From: Roseivirga sp. BDSF3-8
GTDB lineage: Bacteria; Bacteroidota; Bacteroidia; Cytophagales; Cyclobacteriaceae
DNA: 64,000 nucleotides
Reading direction: 5' to 3'
NCBI RefSeq assembly: GCF_041449215.1
Contig: NZ_JBGNFV010000001.1
Location: 5,473,001-5,537,000, forward strand
A model generated the notes under the pieces. The model had not been told where the DNA came from. It did no database searches and saw only the letters and a program-made list of their open reading frames with translations. A program made the translations under genes and the position numbers. Below are positions 9,294-18,150 of the stretch, one piece after another (position 1 is the stretch's first letter; every line of letters begins with the position of its first letter).

Positions 9294-10321
9294 GGGGTTA
9301 AAATGTGATGAGTGCAGGGATCGGTTTTGCTCCCCTCCTATATTCACTACTAGTTCGAGATTAGCGAAGCGTAATCTCGTCCGGAGTGGATCGGACCTAT
9401 CATTTAAGTTCAGTTTGTAACTGAACAGCCCCCTGGAGGGGCTAATAGCAGAGCTGCTAATCCAGGCTGTTCGATACCTGAGAGCATAAATCAACCTTCG
9501 TGCATGCGAAATCGGACGCAACCCGGTCAGGCGCGACCCGGTCAGGCGCGACCCGGTCAGGCGCGCCCCGGTCAGTCGTGACCCGATACAACCCCGCGGT
9601 AGTTAAACTTTATTGCTTTGATATAATGTAGAATAGATAATGATTGATTTACCATGCCACAGCCAAGCAGTAATTCCCCATCCGTCAATTAACGGGAGGG
9701 GACGGTTCAAAAAGGCAACAGCACTTTTTGAACCAGGGTTGGACCGGCATTCCGGCGGGAATAGCATAAAGGATGGGTAAGCATCGCTTTTTTAAAAAAA
9801 CTGCTTGAAAGAACATTCTGCTAGTACCTCCCCGAATTAAAACACGCCTTCGCGTTTTTATTTCGCCCCTCCTACTAGCGCAGGAGGGGAATTTTTGTGC
9901 TTTGATTAAAGACAGTGCCATTAAAAGAGTAAGAGAGCTTGCATTCTATCACATAAATAATGATTGATTTGCCAGGTTTTTGGGAAATGAAAGTGCTTAA
10001 CCCCACGGTTATGGTATCAAATTAAAACCGATCTTGTGCCATGAAGCGTTAAGAAAGCTGCCATAATGAAGCGTTAAAAAAGAAAACTGTTTGAGCTTTC
10101 GGAGGTACGAGGAAAGTGAGTTTTTTCTTTTAGCGAATGGAGGCAGGTTTTAGCTGAAGGGCACCCAGTCTTGGTGACCCCGTCTTGATTTTTGGTTACT
10201 TTTTGATCAAGCAAAAAGTAAAAGAAAGCAAGGGAGAAAGCTTTAGGCCAAAGAATAGAGCGATTCTTTCAGGAGAGTAATATACAGTAGCGCTTTCTCT
10301 TGATTTTAAACCCCATTTCAA
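9294..10321. repeat. 1-kb gap between lodA-like and lodB-like genes, made of repeat remnants
   Basis: No credible gene. The sequence contains a hairpin CGAGATTAGCG...CGTAATCTCG (about 9355-9379), followed by TAAGTTCAGTTTGTAACTGAAC, CCCCTGGAGGGG and further short inverted repeats. A 15-bp tandem repeat is at 9517-9587, and a perfect 10-bp inverted repeat TTACTTTTTG/CAAAAAGTAA is at 10196-10221, inside a stretch (TTGGTGACCCCGTCTTGATT) of a type often seen as dispersed repeat in Bacteroidota. The gap probably separated an original lodAB operon by repeat insertion. Confidence 0.55.
9517..9587. repeat. 15-bp tandem repeat, about 4.5 copies
   Basis: The unit ACCCGGTCAGGCGCG starts at 9521, 9536, 9551, 9566 (first base changed to C) and 9581 (partial). 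The period is exact and divergence rises to the right. It is not in any credible coding frame. Confidence 0.85.
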
Positions 10322-11461
10322 ATGCCAGACTATGATGTACTAATCGCCGGAAGCGGCCCCGCAGGATGCGCCGCCGCCCTCCGCCTTCACTCCCTTGGGC
10401 GCGACGTCTGCATCGTAGACACCCCCGCCCCCACCAGGCTCAAGCCCGGCGAGTCACTGCCCGGTGCCGTGCTGCGCCTGCTCCAGACCCTCGGCATACC
10501 CGCCCTTGAGGCCCTCATGTACCCCGGCACCTACGAGGCCAGCACCGCCAATGCCGCCGCCTGGGGCAGCGACCACTACACCCAAAACGACGCCATCCGC
10601 AACCCCGAAGGCGGCGGCTGGCACATACTCCGGCACGAGTTCGACAATGGCCTCCGGAAAATAGTCCTCTCCCGCGGCATCCCCATCATCCCCGGCAAAG
10701 CCGGCAAGCTCAGCCCCGGCCACGACGTACACACCCTCACCATCGAAAACCCCGGCCAGCCGCCTAAGCACATCCGCTCCCGCTGGCTCATAGACGCCAC
10801 CGGCCGCGCCATCGCCATCGCCCGGCAGTTTGGCGCCACCCGCCAGAGCCTCTGCGAGCAAATGGCCGCCGTCTGCTGGTTCCACAGCCCCCACACCGAT
10901 ACCGACCGCCGCACCCTCGTCAAGTCCGCCCCTACCGGCTGGTACTACACCGCACTGCTGCCCCGTGGCAGCCAGGCGCAGGGCCTCCGCGTCTTTGCCT
11001 TCCACGGCCTGCCCCACCACGTCGCCCGCCTCGTCCGCGACCCCCAAGCCATGGCCGAACAGGTCAATGCCTCCCGCATGCTCCCCTACCCCATCAGCAC
11101 CGCCGATTTCGTCAGCAGCCCCAGCAACCCCGGCCCCATTGCCACCGGCGCCTCCTTCGGCCGCCTCTGCCTGCCACCTAATACCAGTGAGGTAGCCGAC
11201 CAAGAGCCCCTCCATCGCTGGCTTGCCACCGGAGACGCCGCCCTCTCCTTTGACCCCCTCTCCTCCCAGGGCATCTTCTTCGCCCTCTACAGCGGCATCC
11301 GCGCCGCCGAAGCCATTGCCCAAGGCACCCACCAGGCCATGCAGGCATACCACGACAAAGTTTCCCAAGTCTACGAAGCCAACAGAAAGTCCCTCAAGAT
11401 GCTCTACACCAGCGAACTGAGATACACACAGGAAGCGTATTGGAAGGGGTGGTTTGGGTGA
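10322..11461 (+). CDS. LodB-like FAD-dependent monooxygenase/halogenase-fold protein
   Basis: 379 residues. The N-terminus DVLIAGSGPAGCAAALRL is a Rossmann FAD-binding site (GxGxxG at 10-15). A middle region around IDATGRAIAIARQFG and a C-terminal WLATGDAALSFDPLSSQG match the second FAD-binding motif (GD) of the tryptophan-halogenase/geranylgeranyl-reductase-like flavoproteins. LodB proteins are the flavin partners needed to mature the quinone cofactor of LodA. It therefore most likely serves the catalase-LodA fusion at 6156-9293, although 1 kb of repeat DNA lies between them. It is GC-rich like that gene. A second LodA/LodB-like pair is at 25617-29216. Confidence 0.85.
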   Translation: MPDYDVLIAGSGPAGCAAALRLHSLGRDVCIVDTPAPTRLKPGESLPGAVLRLLQTLGIPALEALMYPGTYEASTANAAAWGSDHYTQNDAIRNPEGGGWHILRHEFDNGLRKIVLSRGIPIIPGKAGKLSPGHDVHTLTIENPGQPPKHIRSRWLIDATGRAIAIARQFGATRQSLCEQMAAVCWFHSPHTDTDRRTLVKSAPTGWYYTALLPRGSQAQGLRVFAFHGLPHHVARLVRDPQAMAEQVNASRMLPYPISTADFVSSPSNPGPIATGASFGRLCLPPNTSEVADQEPLHRWLATGDAALSFDPLSSQGIFFALYSGIRAAEAIAQGTHQAMQAYHDKVSQVYEANRKSLKMLYTSELRYTQEAYWKGWFG

Positions 11462-11821
11462 GTAGATTTGGAGCAGGATTTAAAAGGATGTTTTGATAGT
11501 CAGGATTTTTTCTTAGGTGGTTTGGATGATTAATTGCACCAGTCCCCGCTGAATAGCGGGGCCCGCAGCGCCTGGCAGTAGGGATTGAGCGAAGAGCCCC
11601 CAATGGAATGCAGTAGGATTGGTATGAAGAGCCACTTCCGTTTAGCAGAAATGCGGGTGAATGGCAAGATTTTTCCCTAGCTAGTTTAGGATGGAAAAAG
11701 TGCTGATGGGTCATTTGGGCGTGTCCCTACGAGCCGGGCTATCACTACTCGCCCCGGGTCGGCTAAGGCCTCCCCGTGGCTCAAACATGCCGTTCTATCC
11801 CTCACGCGGGAAAACTACCGA
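11462..11821. repeat. 360-bp gap with two kinds of dispersed repeat
   Basis: About 11530-11645 is a minus-strand copy of the GGGGCCCC / CCGCTATTCAGCGGGG element (here AGTCCCCGCTGAATAGCGGGGC). About 11712-11815 is a plus-strand copy of the GGGCGTGTCCCTACGAGC...GCCGTTCTATCCCTCACGC element. No gene is seen. Confidence 0.6.
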
Positions 11822-12241
11822 TTACTTATGCAGTCTCTCAAGCTCCAATAATGAGATTAAATCCTCCAGGTTATCATAGTAGTAGTCCCAGATTGTTGCA
11901 ACAGGCTTTCCACCCTTACTCACCAGCCTTACCCTCTTAAGCCAAGGGTTATAAGTAAACCCAGCAAGGTCTTTTCTTAATATGATCTTTTCCCTCCTGG
12001 TCACTATGTTGCGTATAACGACTTCTTGCTCATTAACCCTGATAGTATTGATATCAAACAATACCCTCTTCCACAGAAATACGATTGTAAACACAAAAAG
12101 CCCCATGAAAAACGAGTACCACAACCATTGAGTTTGAAAATCAATCGCCGTTCCTTCGGCAAACAAAAACGGCATGGCCAGAGAAAACCCAGCCAGCAGG
12201 TAATTCATTACAATGGTTACGTACTTAAGCTTTACTTCCAT
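11822..12241 (-). CDS. hypothetical two-TM membrane protein with a PH-like tail
   Basis: 139 residues. Two hydrophobic segments at about 8-30 and 40-60 are followed by a basic, beta-rich C-terminal region (about 65-130: NTIRVNEQEVVIRN, REKIILRKDLAGFTYN, VRLVSKGGKPVATI). This layout resembles bacterial PH-domain-type membrane proteins of unknown function. It is a single gene flanked by repeats on both sides. No catalytic residues can be named. Confidence 0.65.
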   Translation of the reverse strand: MEVKLKYVTIVMNYLLAGFSLAMPFLFAEGTAIDFQTQWLWYSFFMGLFVFTIVFLWKRVLFDINTIRVNEQEVVIRNIVTRREKIILRKDLAGFTYNPWLKRVRLVSKGGKPVATIWDYYYDNLEDLISLLELERLHK

Positions 12242-12572
12242 GCTTCAGCCAATTCAATAGTTAACGTACAGCCTAAAATAGATTAGTCCCAGTCCGCAAA
12301 ATAGGAAGTTCTAGTAGAGAAGGAAAAAGGCTGATTGGTTCTGAAAGTTGATTTGCCATTTGGGGGTGAAAGGCTGCCTAGCGGATCCGCCTAAAATTCA
12401 TCCAGCTTTCGACGGACGACTTGCCGAGGCTAAGACATTCCGTTCTATCCCTCACGCAAATAACCAAAAGATAATGAAATATCCACTGCTTATAGGAAGG
12501 TTTATACCCTATTTAGAGGATGCGAAATGTAAAATTCCTTATTAAAATGCGACCTCAATATTTCCGAGCACT
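12242..12572. repeat. 331-bp gap with one dispersed repeat
   Basis: About 12355-12465 holds a diverged copy of the element ending in CCGTTCTATCCCTCACGC (12440-12457), with CAGCTTTCGACGGACGAC inside. The remainder (12466-12572) is AT-rich and could carry the promoter of the next gene. No gene is seen. Confidence 0.5.
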
Positions 12573-13688
12573 ATGAAAATCGTAGCCAAGATTTTTTATT
12601 TTATCTTCGCCATCTTGATAATAGTAATTCTAAAATCAGGAAGAAAACTTGCAACTCGACATATTTATAGAGCAGATTGGGAGGACATAGTTATTTTTAC
12701 CCTGTTTGTTCTAGGAGGACTAATAATTACTTATTACTTACTTTTTAAAAGTCATGACTTTGTTATAAAATCCAAAAAGAGGACATATAATCCTGAATAT
12801 TATAATATAGAACGCCTGACTAGTTACTCGCTATACCTGAGATCCTTTGATACGGATGAAATCAGTACAGCTACCGGCTACGTAACTTATAATGGTCTTT
12901 TATTCCCAAACTTTGACCATGAGTTAGAAAACATTCAGTTAGCATTAAAACCAATAGGGGAAACAATTGCAATTGGTAAGCCAACAGGCGATCCTATTTC
13001 TGGCCTAGTAACACTTCCTGCTTTTCAAGAGAATGTCTGGAAACAAGAAATCATTAAGCTAATAAGTAACGCGAAGTTAATCATAATACGATCAGGGGTT
13101 TCTGAAGCATTGAAATGGGAGATAGATTATGTATTAAAAAATGTGGACCACAATAAAATAGTATTCTTACTCCCAAATAACCAATCTTTATATAATAAGT
13201 CTCAAAATTTTTTTGAAAAAAATTACAATATTAAAATACCTGATTTCAATTTATATAAAGAAGAAAATTGCTCAATTAATTCCATACTCTATTATCGAGA
13301 TTTAGAACTTATTTACACTCCTCTACAAGATGCTTATATTAGAACAAACCCTGCTAAGCTTCTCTTTCCAAGCCTTAGAATAGCGCTCAAACCTGTATTC
13401 GAGAATAACAATATACATTGGACTCCTCCCCCGATACCTCTCCGAATATACTTTGGAATAATTTTATTAATTTGATTAATTGGTTTATGTCTATTTTTCA
13501 TTATTGATATAAATCCGTTCTCTACATTAAGCATGAGATTTCCTGACGGCATCTTATTCTTTGGTTTTTTTACTGTAATTTTATTCTATCCATTAATTTA
13601 TGGCTGTTATAAGTTGGTCGACATAATTAAACAATTTAGAAAAGATAGGTTACATAATAGTTTTTCTGGCCATAAATTACGCTTATAG
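12573..13688 (+). pseudogene. TIR-like membrane protein interrupted by an in-frame TGA
   Basis: The frame is open from ATG 12573 to a TGA at 13473-13475 (300 residues) and then continues without another stop to TAG at 13686-13688, giving 371 codons. Two N-terminal membrane segments (about 5-24 and 39-62) precede a soluble domain containing YLRSFDTDE, IGETIAIGKPTGD, NVWKQEIIKLISNAKLIIIR and ALKWEIDYVLK. That pattern (LRSF-D, AIG-P, W...I..L...A.LII..G....WE) is the one of TIR-like domains in membrane proteins. The TGA falls inside a third hydrophobic stretch (FGIILLI stop LIGLCLFFII), and a fourth segment follows (FFGFFTVILFYPLIYG). So the stop cuts a natural protein rather than ending it. The gene is very AT-rich, suggesting foreign origin, possibly defence-related. 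A sequencing error is possible. Confidence 0.75.
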
Positions 13689-14355
13689 ATAGTATCAGAG
13701 TTTGAACTGAAACATGCTAACTGTAGCCCCATTTGGCGCAAGTATACAATCCCACTTAATTCAGGCGTCTCGCCTGGACTAAAACAAGTAGACTGTAGCA
13801 GGAATGTGGGTGGGGGCTGGAGGTAGTGCGAAACCCGTATGCGGCCCCAGCGGGGTGCCGCCCAGCTTCAAAGGGACACTTAGCTTTGTGGGTAGAGCGG
13901 CGTTTTTTAGTGGTCTTGCACACTGTGAGTCCCCTTTGATAGGGTTGACCTCATATACGTGGGTATCTGCGCCGAAGGTAGCCTCGCTATTATCCGATAG
14001 GATGCGTTGAATTGCCCCTACTGCTATCCGATGGAGGTTCTTACATCAGCCCTACTGCCAAACGATGGGGGCCCCGCTATTCAGCGGGGACTGGTGCTTA
14101 CCTGATCCTGACTATCTCATTCATCATCATAATCCTGAGCTAAAAATGGCAGACTGTTACCCTCCTTTAGCGCAATGATCGCCCTTGTGCTAAGCACGCA
14201 TTAGAGTGCATCCGGCAGGCTGTATCAAATACCTCCACCATCAGCGGGAACTACCATCAATCTGCAGTTTAGTCTAATCAGACGCTTAAACTAATTTGGG
14301 GCTTCTTCTGTGCTAAAATTTTTTATATTGACTTTATAATAGCTAAAAAAGTAAC
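13689..14355. repeat. 667-bp gap, repeat mosaic
   Basis: The gap contains blocks that occur again to the right. TTTGGCGCAAGTATACAATCC with the following AAGTAGACT..AGCAGGAA (13733-13810) reappears at about 14871-14956. The GTAGAGCGGCGTTTTTTAG..GCACACTG block (13891-13925) reappears at about 15630-15664. The CTACTGCTATCCGATGGAGG..CCCCGCTATTCAGCGGGGACT block (14018-14092) reappears at about 15825-15910. No credible gene; the short open stretch at 13804-14010 is made of these repeats. The part 14250-14355 is AT-rich and may hold the promoter of the next gene. Confidence 0.6.
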
Positions 14356-14820
14356 ATGACAGGAAAATCTTTTGGAAATGGAATAAAAAGCTTCACCATT
14401 AGCAACGGCTTGAGTAAGGTCGTATCTAAAGCAATTATTATACTTTATATAGTATCATTATTGCTCCCGGCATATACACATACTCCTGGATTTTTCGCGC
14501 TAATCTTTGGTGGGCTGTCTTTTCTATGGCTGGGACCGGCCGTTATCGCATGGTCGGCCAATGTCCTGTTCTTTTTAGTTTTATTTAAAAAAAATTATAG
14601 CCCTAGAATCAAACGATTATTGAGTGGTATTGGGGCATTATGCGGATTATGCGCATTGTTTGTGACTGAATTACCCGTGCATGAAGGTAGCTCTACCACC
14701 CCTGTTAGTATAGGTATGGGATTTTATATATGGGAAACGAGTCTTCTTTTATTGTTCCTCAAATCTGTAAGCGACTATAATAAATCAAAAGAACAGCAAG
14801 GAGAAGATTTTTTGCAGTAG
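14356..14820 (+). CDS. hypothetical four-TM membrane protein
   Basis: 154 residues with hydrophobic segments at about 22-40, 45-60, 62-78, 90-105 and 118-137. Polar ends: an N-terminus with KSFTISNGLSKVVSKA and a C-terminal SDYNKSKEQQGEDFLQ. There is no family motif I recognise. It is surrounded by repeats, and its composition is more AT-rich than the repeats around it. The function is unknown; the clean start and stop and the membrane pattern make it a likely real gene. Confidence 0.6.
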   Translation: MTGKSFGNGIKSFTISNGLSKVVSKAIIILYIVSLLLPAYTHTPGFFALIFGGLSFLWLGPAVIAWSANVLFFLVLFKKNYSPRIKRLLSGIGALCGLCALFVTELPVHEGSSTTPVSIGMGFYIWETSLLLLFLKSVSDYNKSKEQQGEDFLQ

Positions 14821-14980
14821 TGGTTCATTTTTGACAAGTCATAATCCTGATCATCCCATTGCGCTCCTTTGGCGCAAGTATATAATCCCACTTAGTTCAG
14901 GCGTCTTGCTCGTGCGGAATGGATTGGACTAGAACAAGTAGACTTTAGCAGGAAGATGGGTGGTGGCGTAGGCGGTGGTG

Positions 14981-15220
14981 CAAAACCCTTTCCGTCTACG
15001 AGGCTATCTTCAGCGGTAGTTTAAGATTCGCTTTACAAATAGACCATTGAGCATAAGAAGGCTTTGCTCTCGCAGCCACCTGAATGCAGGCCCAGCGGGA
15101 TGCCGCCCACCTGAATGCAGGCCCAGCTTACCCAGGAAAGGATTTAGTCAGTGCTAAACGCATCATTATCCTAAAACCTCACCAGCCCGCTAAATTGAAC
15201 GCACAATGAAAATCCCCTCC
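14981..15220 (+). repeat. 240-bp dispersed repeat, copy 1
   Basis: Begins CAAAACCCTTTCCGTCT and ends AAATCCCCTCC. It is aligned base for base, with only a few substitutions, to copy 2 at 17061-17300. It contains TGAATGCAGGCCCAGCGGGA and TGCCGCCCA twice in part. Directly after the end comes TCGGAGGGG and, a little later, CTCCGTCCGGGGTGGGTCC. Shorter or diverged copies are at 17501-17618, about 18185-18422 and about 18541-18670, on either side of the DUF559 gene. Confidence 0.9.
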
Positions 15221-15342
15221 TCGGAGGGGGCGGCCAGTGAGGCCGCCATGAAAAGCAAAAGCTCCGTCCGGGGTGGGTCCTATCGACTAGCGAAAGTCAA
15301 CTAAAGAGCAACCAAACCCTGAGCCGGAAGTAGCATTAACGA

Positions 15343-15400
15343 GTGATGCGTTTTGAAATTCATAGAAAAAAGTGATGCGTTTTCAAGTTACACAGTGGAG
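15343..15400 (+). repeat. two 29-bp units starting GTGATGCGTTTT
   Basis: GTGATGCGTTTT occurs at 15343 and 15372, exactly 29 bp apart. The rest of each unit is only weakly alike. Three more units with the same 29-bp period are at 20972, 21001 and 21030. Confidence 0.75.
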
Positions 15401-15420
15401 TCGATAATAGGCAGACTGAA

Positions 15421-15557
15421 ATCCTGACTATCTCATTCATCATCAAAATCCTGAGCTAAAAATGGCAGACGTAAGCGGAGGGCAGTAATGTGGTGCTATT
15501 GCCAACTACCTACTGGACATACGCCAGTAGTCGCACATGTCCCTGGCAGTGGTCATT
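15421..15557 (+). repeat. 137-bp direct repeat, copy A
   Basis: Begins ATCCTGACTATCTCATTCAT and ends CCCTGGCAGTGGTCATT. It is nearly identical to copy B exactly 501 bp downstream (15922-16058); differences are seen around GACGTAAGCGG versus GACTTAAGTGG. Confidence 0.9.
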
Positions 15558-15921
15558 AACTCTTACCTTAACATTGTGCGGCCTGCTCGATTGCGAGTCC
15601 AACCCTGCCGAAGGGACACTATGAGCTGTGGTAGAGCGGCGTTTTTTTAGTGGTCACGCACACTGTAATTCCCCCTTTGGCCGGCAATGTGGCTATGGAA
15701 TGGCTATGTCAACTCGAAGGGGGCAGGCGTAGAATATGGCTGAAACGCTCTAGTTGACCCCGGGGGATGTCCGAACCGAAGTCGCTTTGCCATTATCTAA
15801 TGAGGTGCGTTGAATTGACCCTACTGCTATCCGATGGAGGTTCTTACATCAGCCCTACTGCCAAACGATGGGGGCCCCATTGCATGGCGCCCGTCATACG
15901 ACGGGGACTGGTGCTTACCTG

Positions 15922-16058
15922 ATCCTGACTATCTCATTCATCATCAAAATCCTGAGCTAAAAATGGCAGACTTAAGTGGAGGGCAGTAATGTGGTGCTAT
16001 TGCCAACTACCTACTGGACATACGCCAGTAGTCGCACATGTCCCTGGCAGTGGTCATT
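15922..16058 (+). repeat. 137-bp direct repeat, copy B
   Basis: The second copy of the 15421-15557 block. A shortened form of its first part (TGACTATCTCATTCATCATC) is also present at about 14108-14150. Confidence 0.9.
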
Positions 16059-16090
16059 TGCTCCTACCTGTACATTAGCGGGCCCTGTCC

Positions 16091-16244
16091 TCGAATGCGA
16101 GCCCAGCGGGGTGCCGCCCAGTCGAATGCGAGCCCAGCGGGGTGCCGCCCAGTCGAATGCGAGCCCAGCGGGGTGCCGCCCAGTCGAATGCGAGCCCAGC
16201 GGAGTGCCGCCCAGCGGGATGCCGCCCAGCGGGGTGCCGCCCAG
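16091..16244 (+). repeat. 31-bp tandem repeat, four units plus two short units
   Basis: The unit begins TCGAATGCGAGCCCAGCGGG and ends GTGCCGCCCAG. Four units (16091, 16122, 16153, 16184; the last with one change) are followed by two 15-bp short units (CGGGATGCCGCCCAG, CGGGGTGCCGCCCAG). The core GCCCAGCGGGRTGCCGCCCA also occurs singly at 13846-13864, 15109, 17169, 18289 and 18533, so this is a local expansion of a dispersed element. Confidence 0.85.
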
Positions 16245-16316
16245 CTTCAAAGGGACATTTTCCTTACTGCATAAATTAGTGTCTTTCTACTGTAGAATAC
16301 GAGTCTACTCTAAACC

Positions 16317-16676
16317 CTACCGTTGAATGATATTTGCAGAACCAATATCCAGGGAAATCATATATTCTTTAGTGCTACTCAGGCTTTCAATTGCAGAAAA
16401 GATGTCACTAAGGCGATCAATTAGTCTTTGTGTAGAAATATTGCCGAGGTTTACCTTGATAAGCTTTTTGGGTGTATGGCTGATCAAAAAGCTGTTTTTA
16501 AAATCAGCGTCCTTAGTAAGTACTATGAAGTCATGTTGATCAGCGTATGCACAGATACTCTTATCAGTACTTTAATAACTGTCTAAAATATCATTGACAT
16601 GAATGGCCTCATAGCCCTCCTCTTTCAAATACTTCACCACTTTATGGGAAATATGTACATCACAAAGAAACTTCAC
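16317..16676 (-). pseudogene. DUF5615-type PIN-like toxin with internal stop
   Basis: Reading the minus strand from a GTG at 16676 gives VKFLCDVHISHKVVKYLK, then a TAA at 16572-16574 (codon 35). In the same frame STDKSICAYADQHDFIVLTK, DADFKNSFLISHTPKK and IKVNLGNISTQRLIDRL continue to a TAG at 16317-16319. These are the hallmarks of the DUF5615 PIN-like toxin family: an N-terminal FLCD acidic residue, LTKDADF, and KVNLGNIS. The GTG overlaps the antitoxin stop (TAGTG), as expected for the second gene of a DUF433/DUF5615 pair. The internal stop makes a working toxin unlikely unless it is a sequencing error or is read through. Confidence 0.8.
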
Positions 16677-16903
16677 TAAGCTACTTCTTTAATATCGTGA
16701 CCTGAAAGGGAAAGCTTAGCATATTGAAGAGAGGCCAGTATGTCGTCTTTTTCCAGTTCGGGGTGATCTTCCAATATCTCATCCTGGCTCATTCCGGAGC
16801 CAAGTAAGTCAATAATGGTTTCGACGGGCCACCGCATTCCCCTGATACACGGTTTACCGTGACAAACTTCACTATTGATGGAAATTCTACTTAAAAGGCT
16901 CAT
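16676..16903 (-). CDS. DUF433 family antitoxin
   Basis: 75 residues, beginning MSLLSRISINSEVCHGKPCIRG. The pattern ISI.....GKPCIRGMR.PV..I...L..G.S..EIL.D.P.L...DI.A.L.YA is that of DUF433 proteins, small winged-helix-like antitoxins paired with DUF5615 PIN-like toxins. The C-terminal residues overlap the start of the toxin frame by one base, so the pair was translationally coupled. Since the toxin frame is broken, the antitoxin may now be an orphan. A 60-bp gap upstream (16904-16980) may carry the promoter and operator, though no operator palindrome was recognised. Confidence 0.85.
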   Translation of the reverse strand: MSLLSRISINSEVCHGKPCIRGMRWPVETIIDLLGSGMSQDEILEDHPELEKDDILASLQYAKLSLSGHDIKEVA

Positions 16904-17060
16904 TTTCCAAGGTTGGTTTCGCTTTATAAATGTACGAAATTGTTTTGAAGATGGTTAGGATTGACATATTCGTCCCCACTTCGTTAATCTTTACCCTCAG
17001 CCTAAAAAACACAAACTGTAGCTAATAGCAGGAAGATGGGTAGTGGCTGGGGCGGCGGTA

Positions 17061-17300
17061 CAAAACCCTTTCCGTCTGCGAGGCTATCTTCAGCGGTAGT
17101 TTAAGATTCGCTTTACAAATAGACCATTGAGCATAAGAAGGCTTTGCTCTCGCAGCCACCTGAATGCAGGCCCAGCGGGATGCCGCCCACCTGAATGCAG
17201 GCCCAGCTTACCCAGGAAAGGATTTAGTCAGTGCTAAACGCATCATTATCCTAAAACCTCACCAGCCCGCTAAATTGAAAGCACACAGAAAATCCCCTCC
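17061..17300 (+). repeat. 240-bp dispersed repeat, copy 2
   Basis: Same length and ends as copy 1 (14981-15220), with a handful of substitutions. The 20 or so bases upstream (AGCAGGAAGATGGGT) also match copy 1, so the duplication may extend to about 17026. Confidence 0.9.
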
Positions 17301-17500
17301 ATTGGACTGGGGTCGCACACGACGGGCGGCCGATAAAGTCACTATGGAAAGCGAGGGTCAACTCCGGGGTGGGTCCTGTCGTCTAGCAGAAAATAGCTAC
17401 AGACTAGATGAGACAACCCTTTTCGTCTGCCTATCAACTGTAATTGTTATCTAAGAATGATGCCCTTAATAAGCTTTCTACTTTCCACATCATATTACAG

Positions 17501-17618
17501 GCAGCCACCTGAATGCAGGCCCAGCTTACCCAGGAAAGGATTTAGTCAGTGCTAAACGCATCATTATCCTAAAACCTCACCAGCCCGCTAAATTGAAAGC
17601 ACAAGGAAAATCCCCTCC
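17501..17618 (+). repeat. 240-bp dispersed repeat, copy 3 (right part only)
   Basis: Starts at GCAGCCACCTGAATGCAGG and lacks one of the two CCCAGCGGG units. It ends in AAATCCCCTCC followed by TCGGAGGGG, giving an intact CCCCTCCTCGGAGGGG palindrome at about 17612-17627. Confidence 0.85.
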
Positions 17619-17760
17619 TCGGAGGGGCAGGCGAATACTGTAAATATGAAAAGGAAATGTTCACTCCGGGGTGGGTTCCACCATCTAGCAGAAAAACACC
17701 CGAAAACCCTCCAAATTTCACCAACACCCCCTATTTTAGCCCCCCGAAAAATCACCAGCT

Positions 17761-18150
17761 ATGAAACGGAGAACAGTACTGCCTTATGAGCCGTGGCTGA
17801 AGCCTATTGCGAAGAAGCTACGGAAGAATATGACCCTGGGCGAAGTGCTGCTCTGGCAGGAGCTCAAGCGCGGGCAGATGCTGGGCTACGACTTCGACCG
17901 ACAACGACCTATCGGCAGGTATATCGTAGACTTTTACTGCAAGGACCTGATGCTAGCCATAGAGGTAGACGGCGAAAGCCACTACCACGACGATGCCCCG
18001 GAGAAAGACGCGGTACGACAAGCAGCCCTTGAAGACCTGGGCGTCCGCTTCCTCCGCTTCGATGATACAGACGTAAAACAGCATATAGACACCGTGGTAG
18101 CGACTATCCACCATTGGATAGAGACAAATGTGGAGGAGGGAATGGTGTAG
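17761..18150 (+). CDS. DUF559 endonuclease-domain protein
   Basis: 129 residues. RKNMTLGEVLLWQELKRGQ, GYDFDRQRPIGRYIVDFYC, LMLAIEVDGESHY and GVRFLRFDDTDV are in the order typical of DUF559 proteins, a Vsr-like branch of the PD-(D/E)XK nuclease fold. The likely active-site acids are the Asp of IVDFYC and the Glu and Asp of AIEVDGESH. These proteins are widespread single genes, and their role is not settled. Here the gene sits inside an array of five copies of one repeat (copies 2-3 left, 4-5 right) and shares no operon. Its base composition is close to that of the repeats, so gene and repeats may have spread together (inference). Confidence 0.85.
   Translation: MKRRTVLPYEPWLKPIAKKLRKNMTLGEVLLWQELKRGQMLGYDFDRQRPIGRYIVDFYCKDLMLAIEVDGESHYHDDAPEKDAVRQAALEDLGVRFLRFDDTDVKQHIDTVVATIHHWIETNVEEGMV

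Larger units (their letters stand above)
14821..16316. repeat. 1.5-kb intergenic repeat mosaic
   Basis: No credible gene. Separate parts are listed as their own features: a 240-bp block (14981-15220), two units of a 29-bp-period GTGATGCGTTTT repeat (15343-15400), a 137-bp direct repeat (15421-15557 and 15922-16058) and a 31-bp tandem array (16091-16244). Between them are a copy of the GTAGAGCGGCG block (about 15630) and of the CTACTGCTATCCGATGG..GGGGCCCC element (15825-15910). The frames that stay open here over 16011-16326 are the tandem repeat read through. Confidence 0.7.
16904..17760. repeat. 857-bp gap of dispersed repeats before the DUF559 gene
   Basis: Contains copy 2 of the 240-bp repeat (17061-17300) and the partial copy 3 (17501-17618), each followed by a CCCCTCC/GGAGGGG-type palindrome or its remnant and then by CTCCGGGGTGGGT...TCTAGCAGAAA (about 17365 and 17664). 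The open stretch at 17164-17454 is repeat sequence. No gene is seen. Confidence 0.65.

Noticed and set aside
9003-9521. Minus-strand frame of 172 codons reaching from the gap into the LodA gene
   Set aside because: Its upstream part is repeat sequence and the rest is antisense to the real gene.
10454-11368. A 304-codon minus-strand frame opposite the LodB-like gene
   Set aside because: Same cause; the translation is a low-complexity Gly/Ala/Val sequence, and the opposite frame has clear FAD-binding motifs.
15976-16326. Plus- and minus-strand frames rich in Cys, Arg, Gly and Pro
   Set aside because: They are translations of the 31-bp tandem repeat and the blocks around it.
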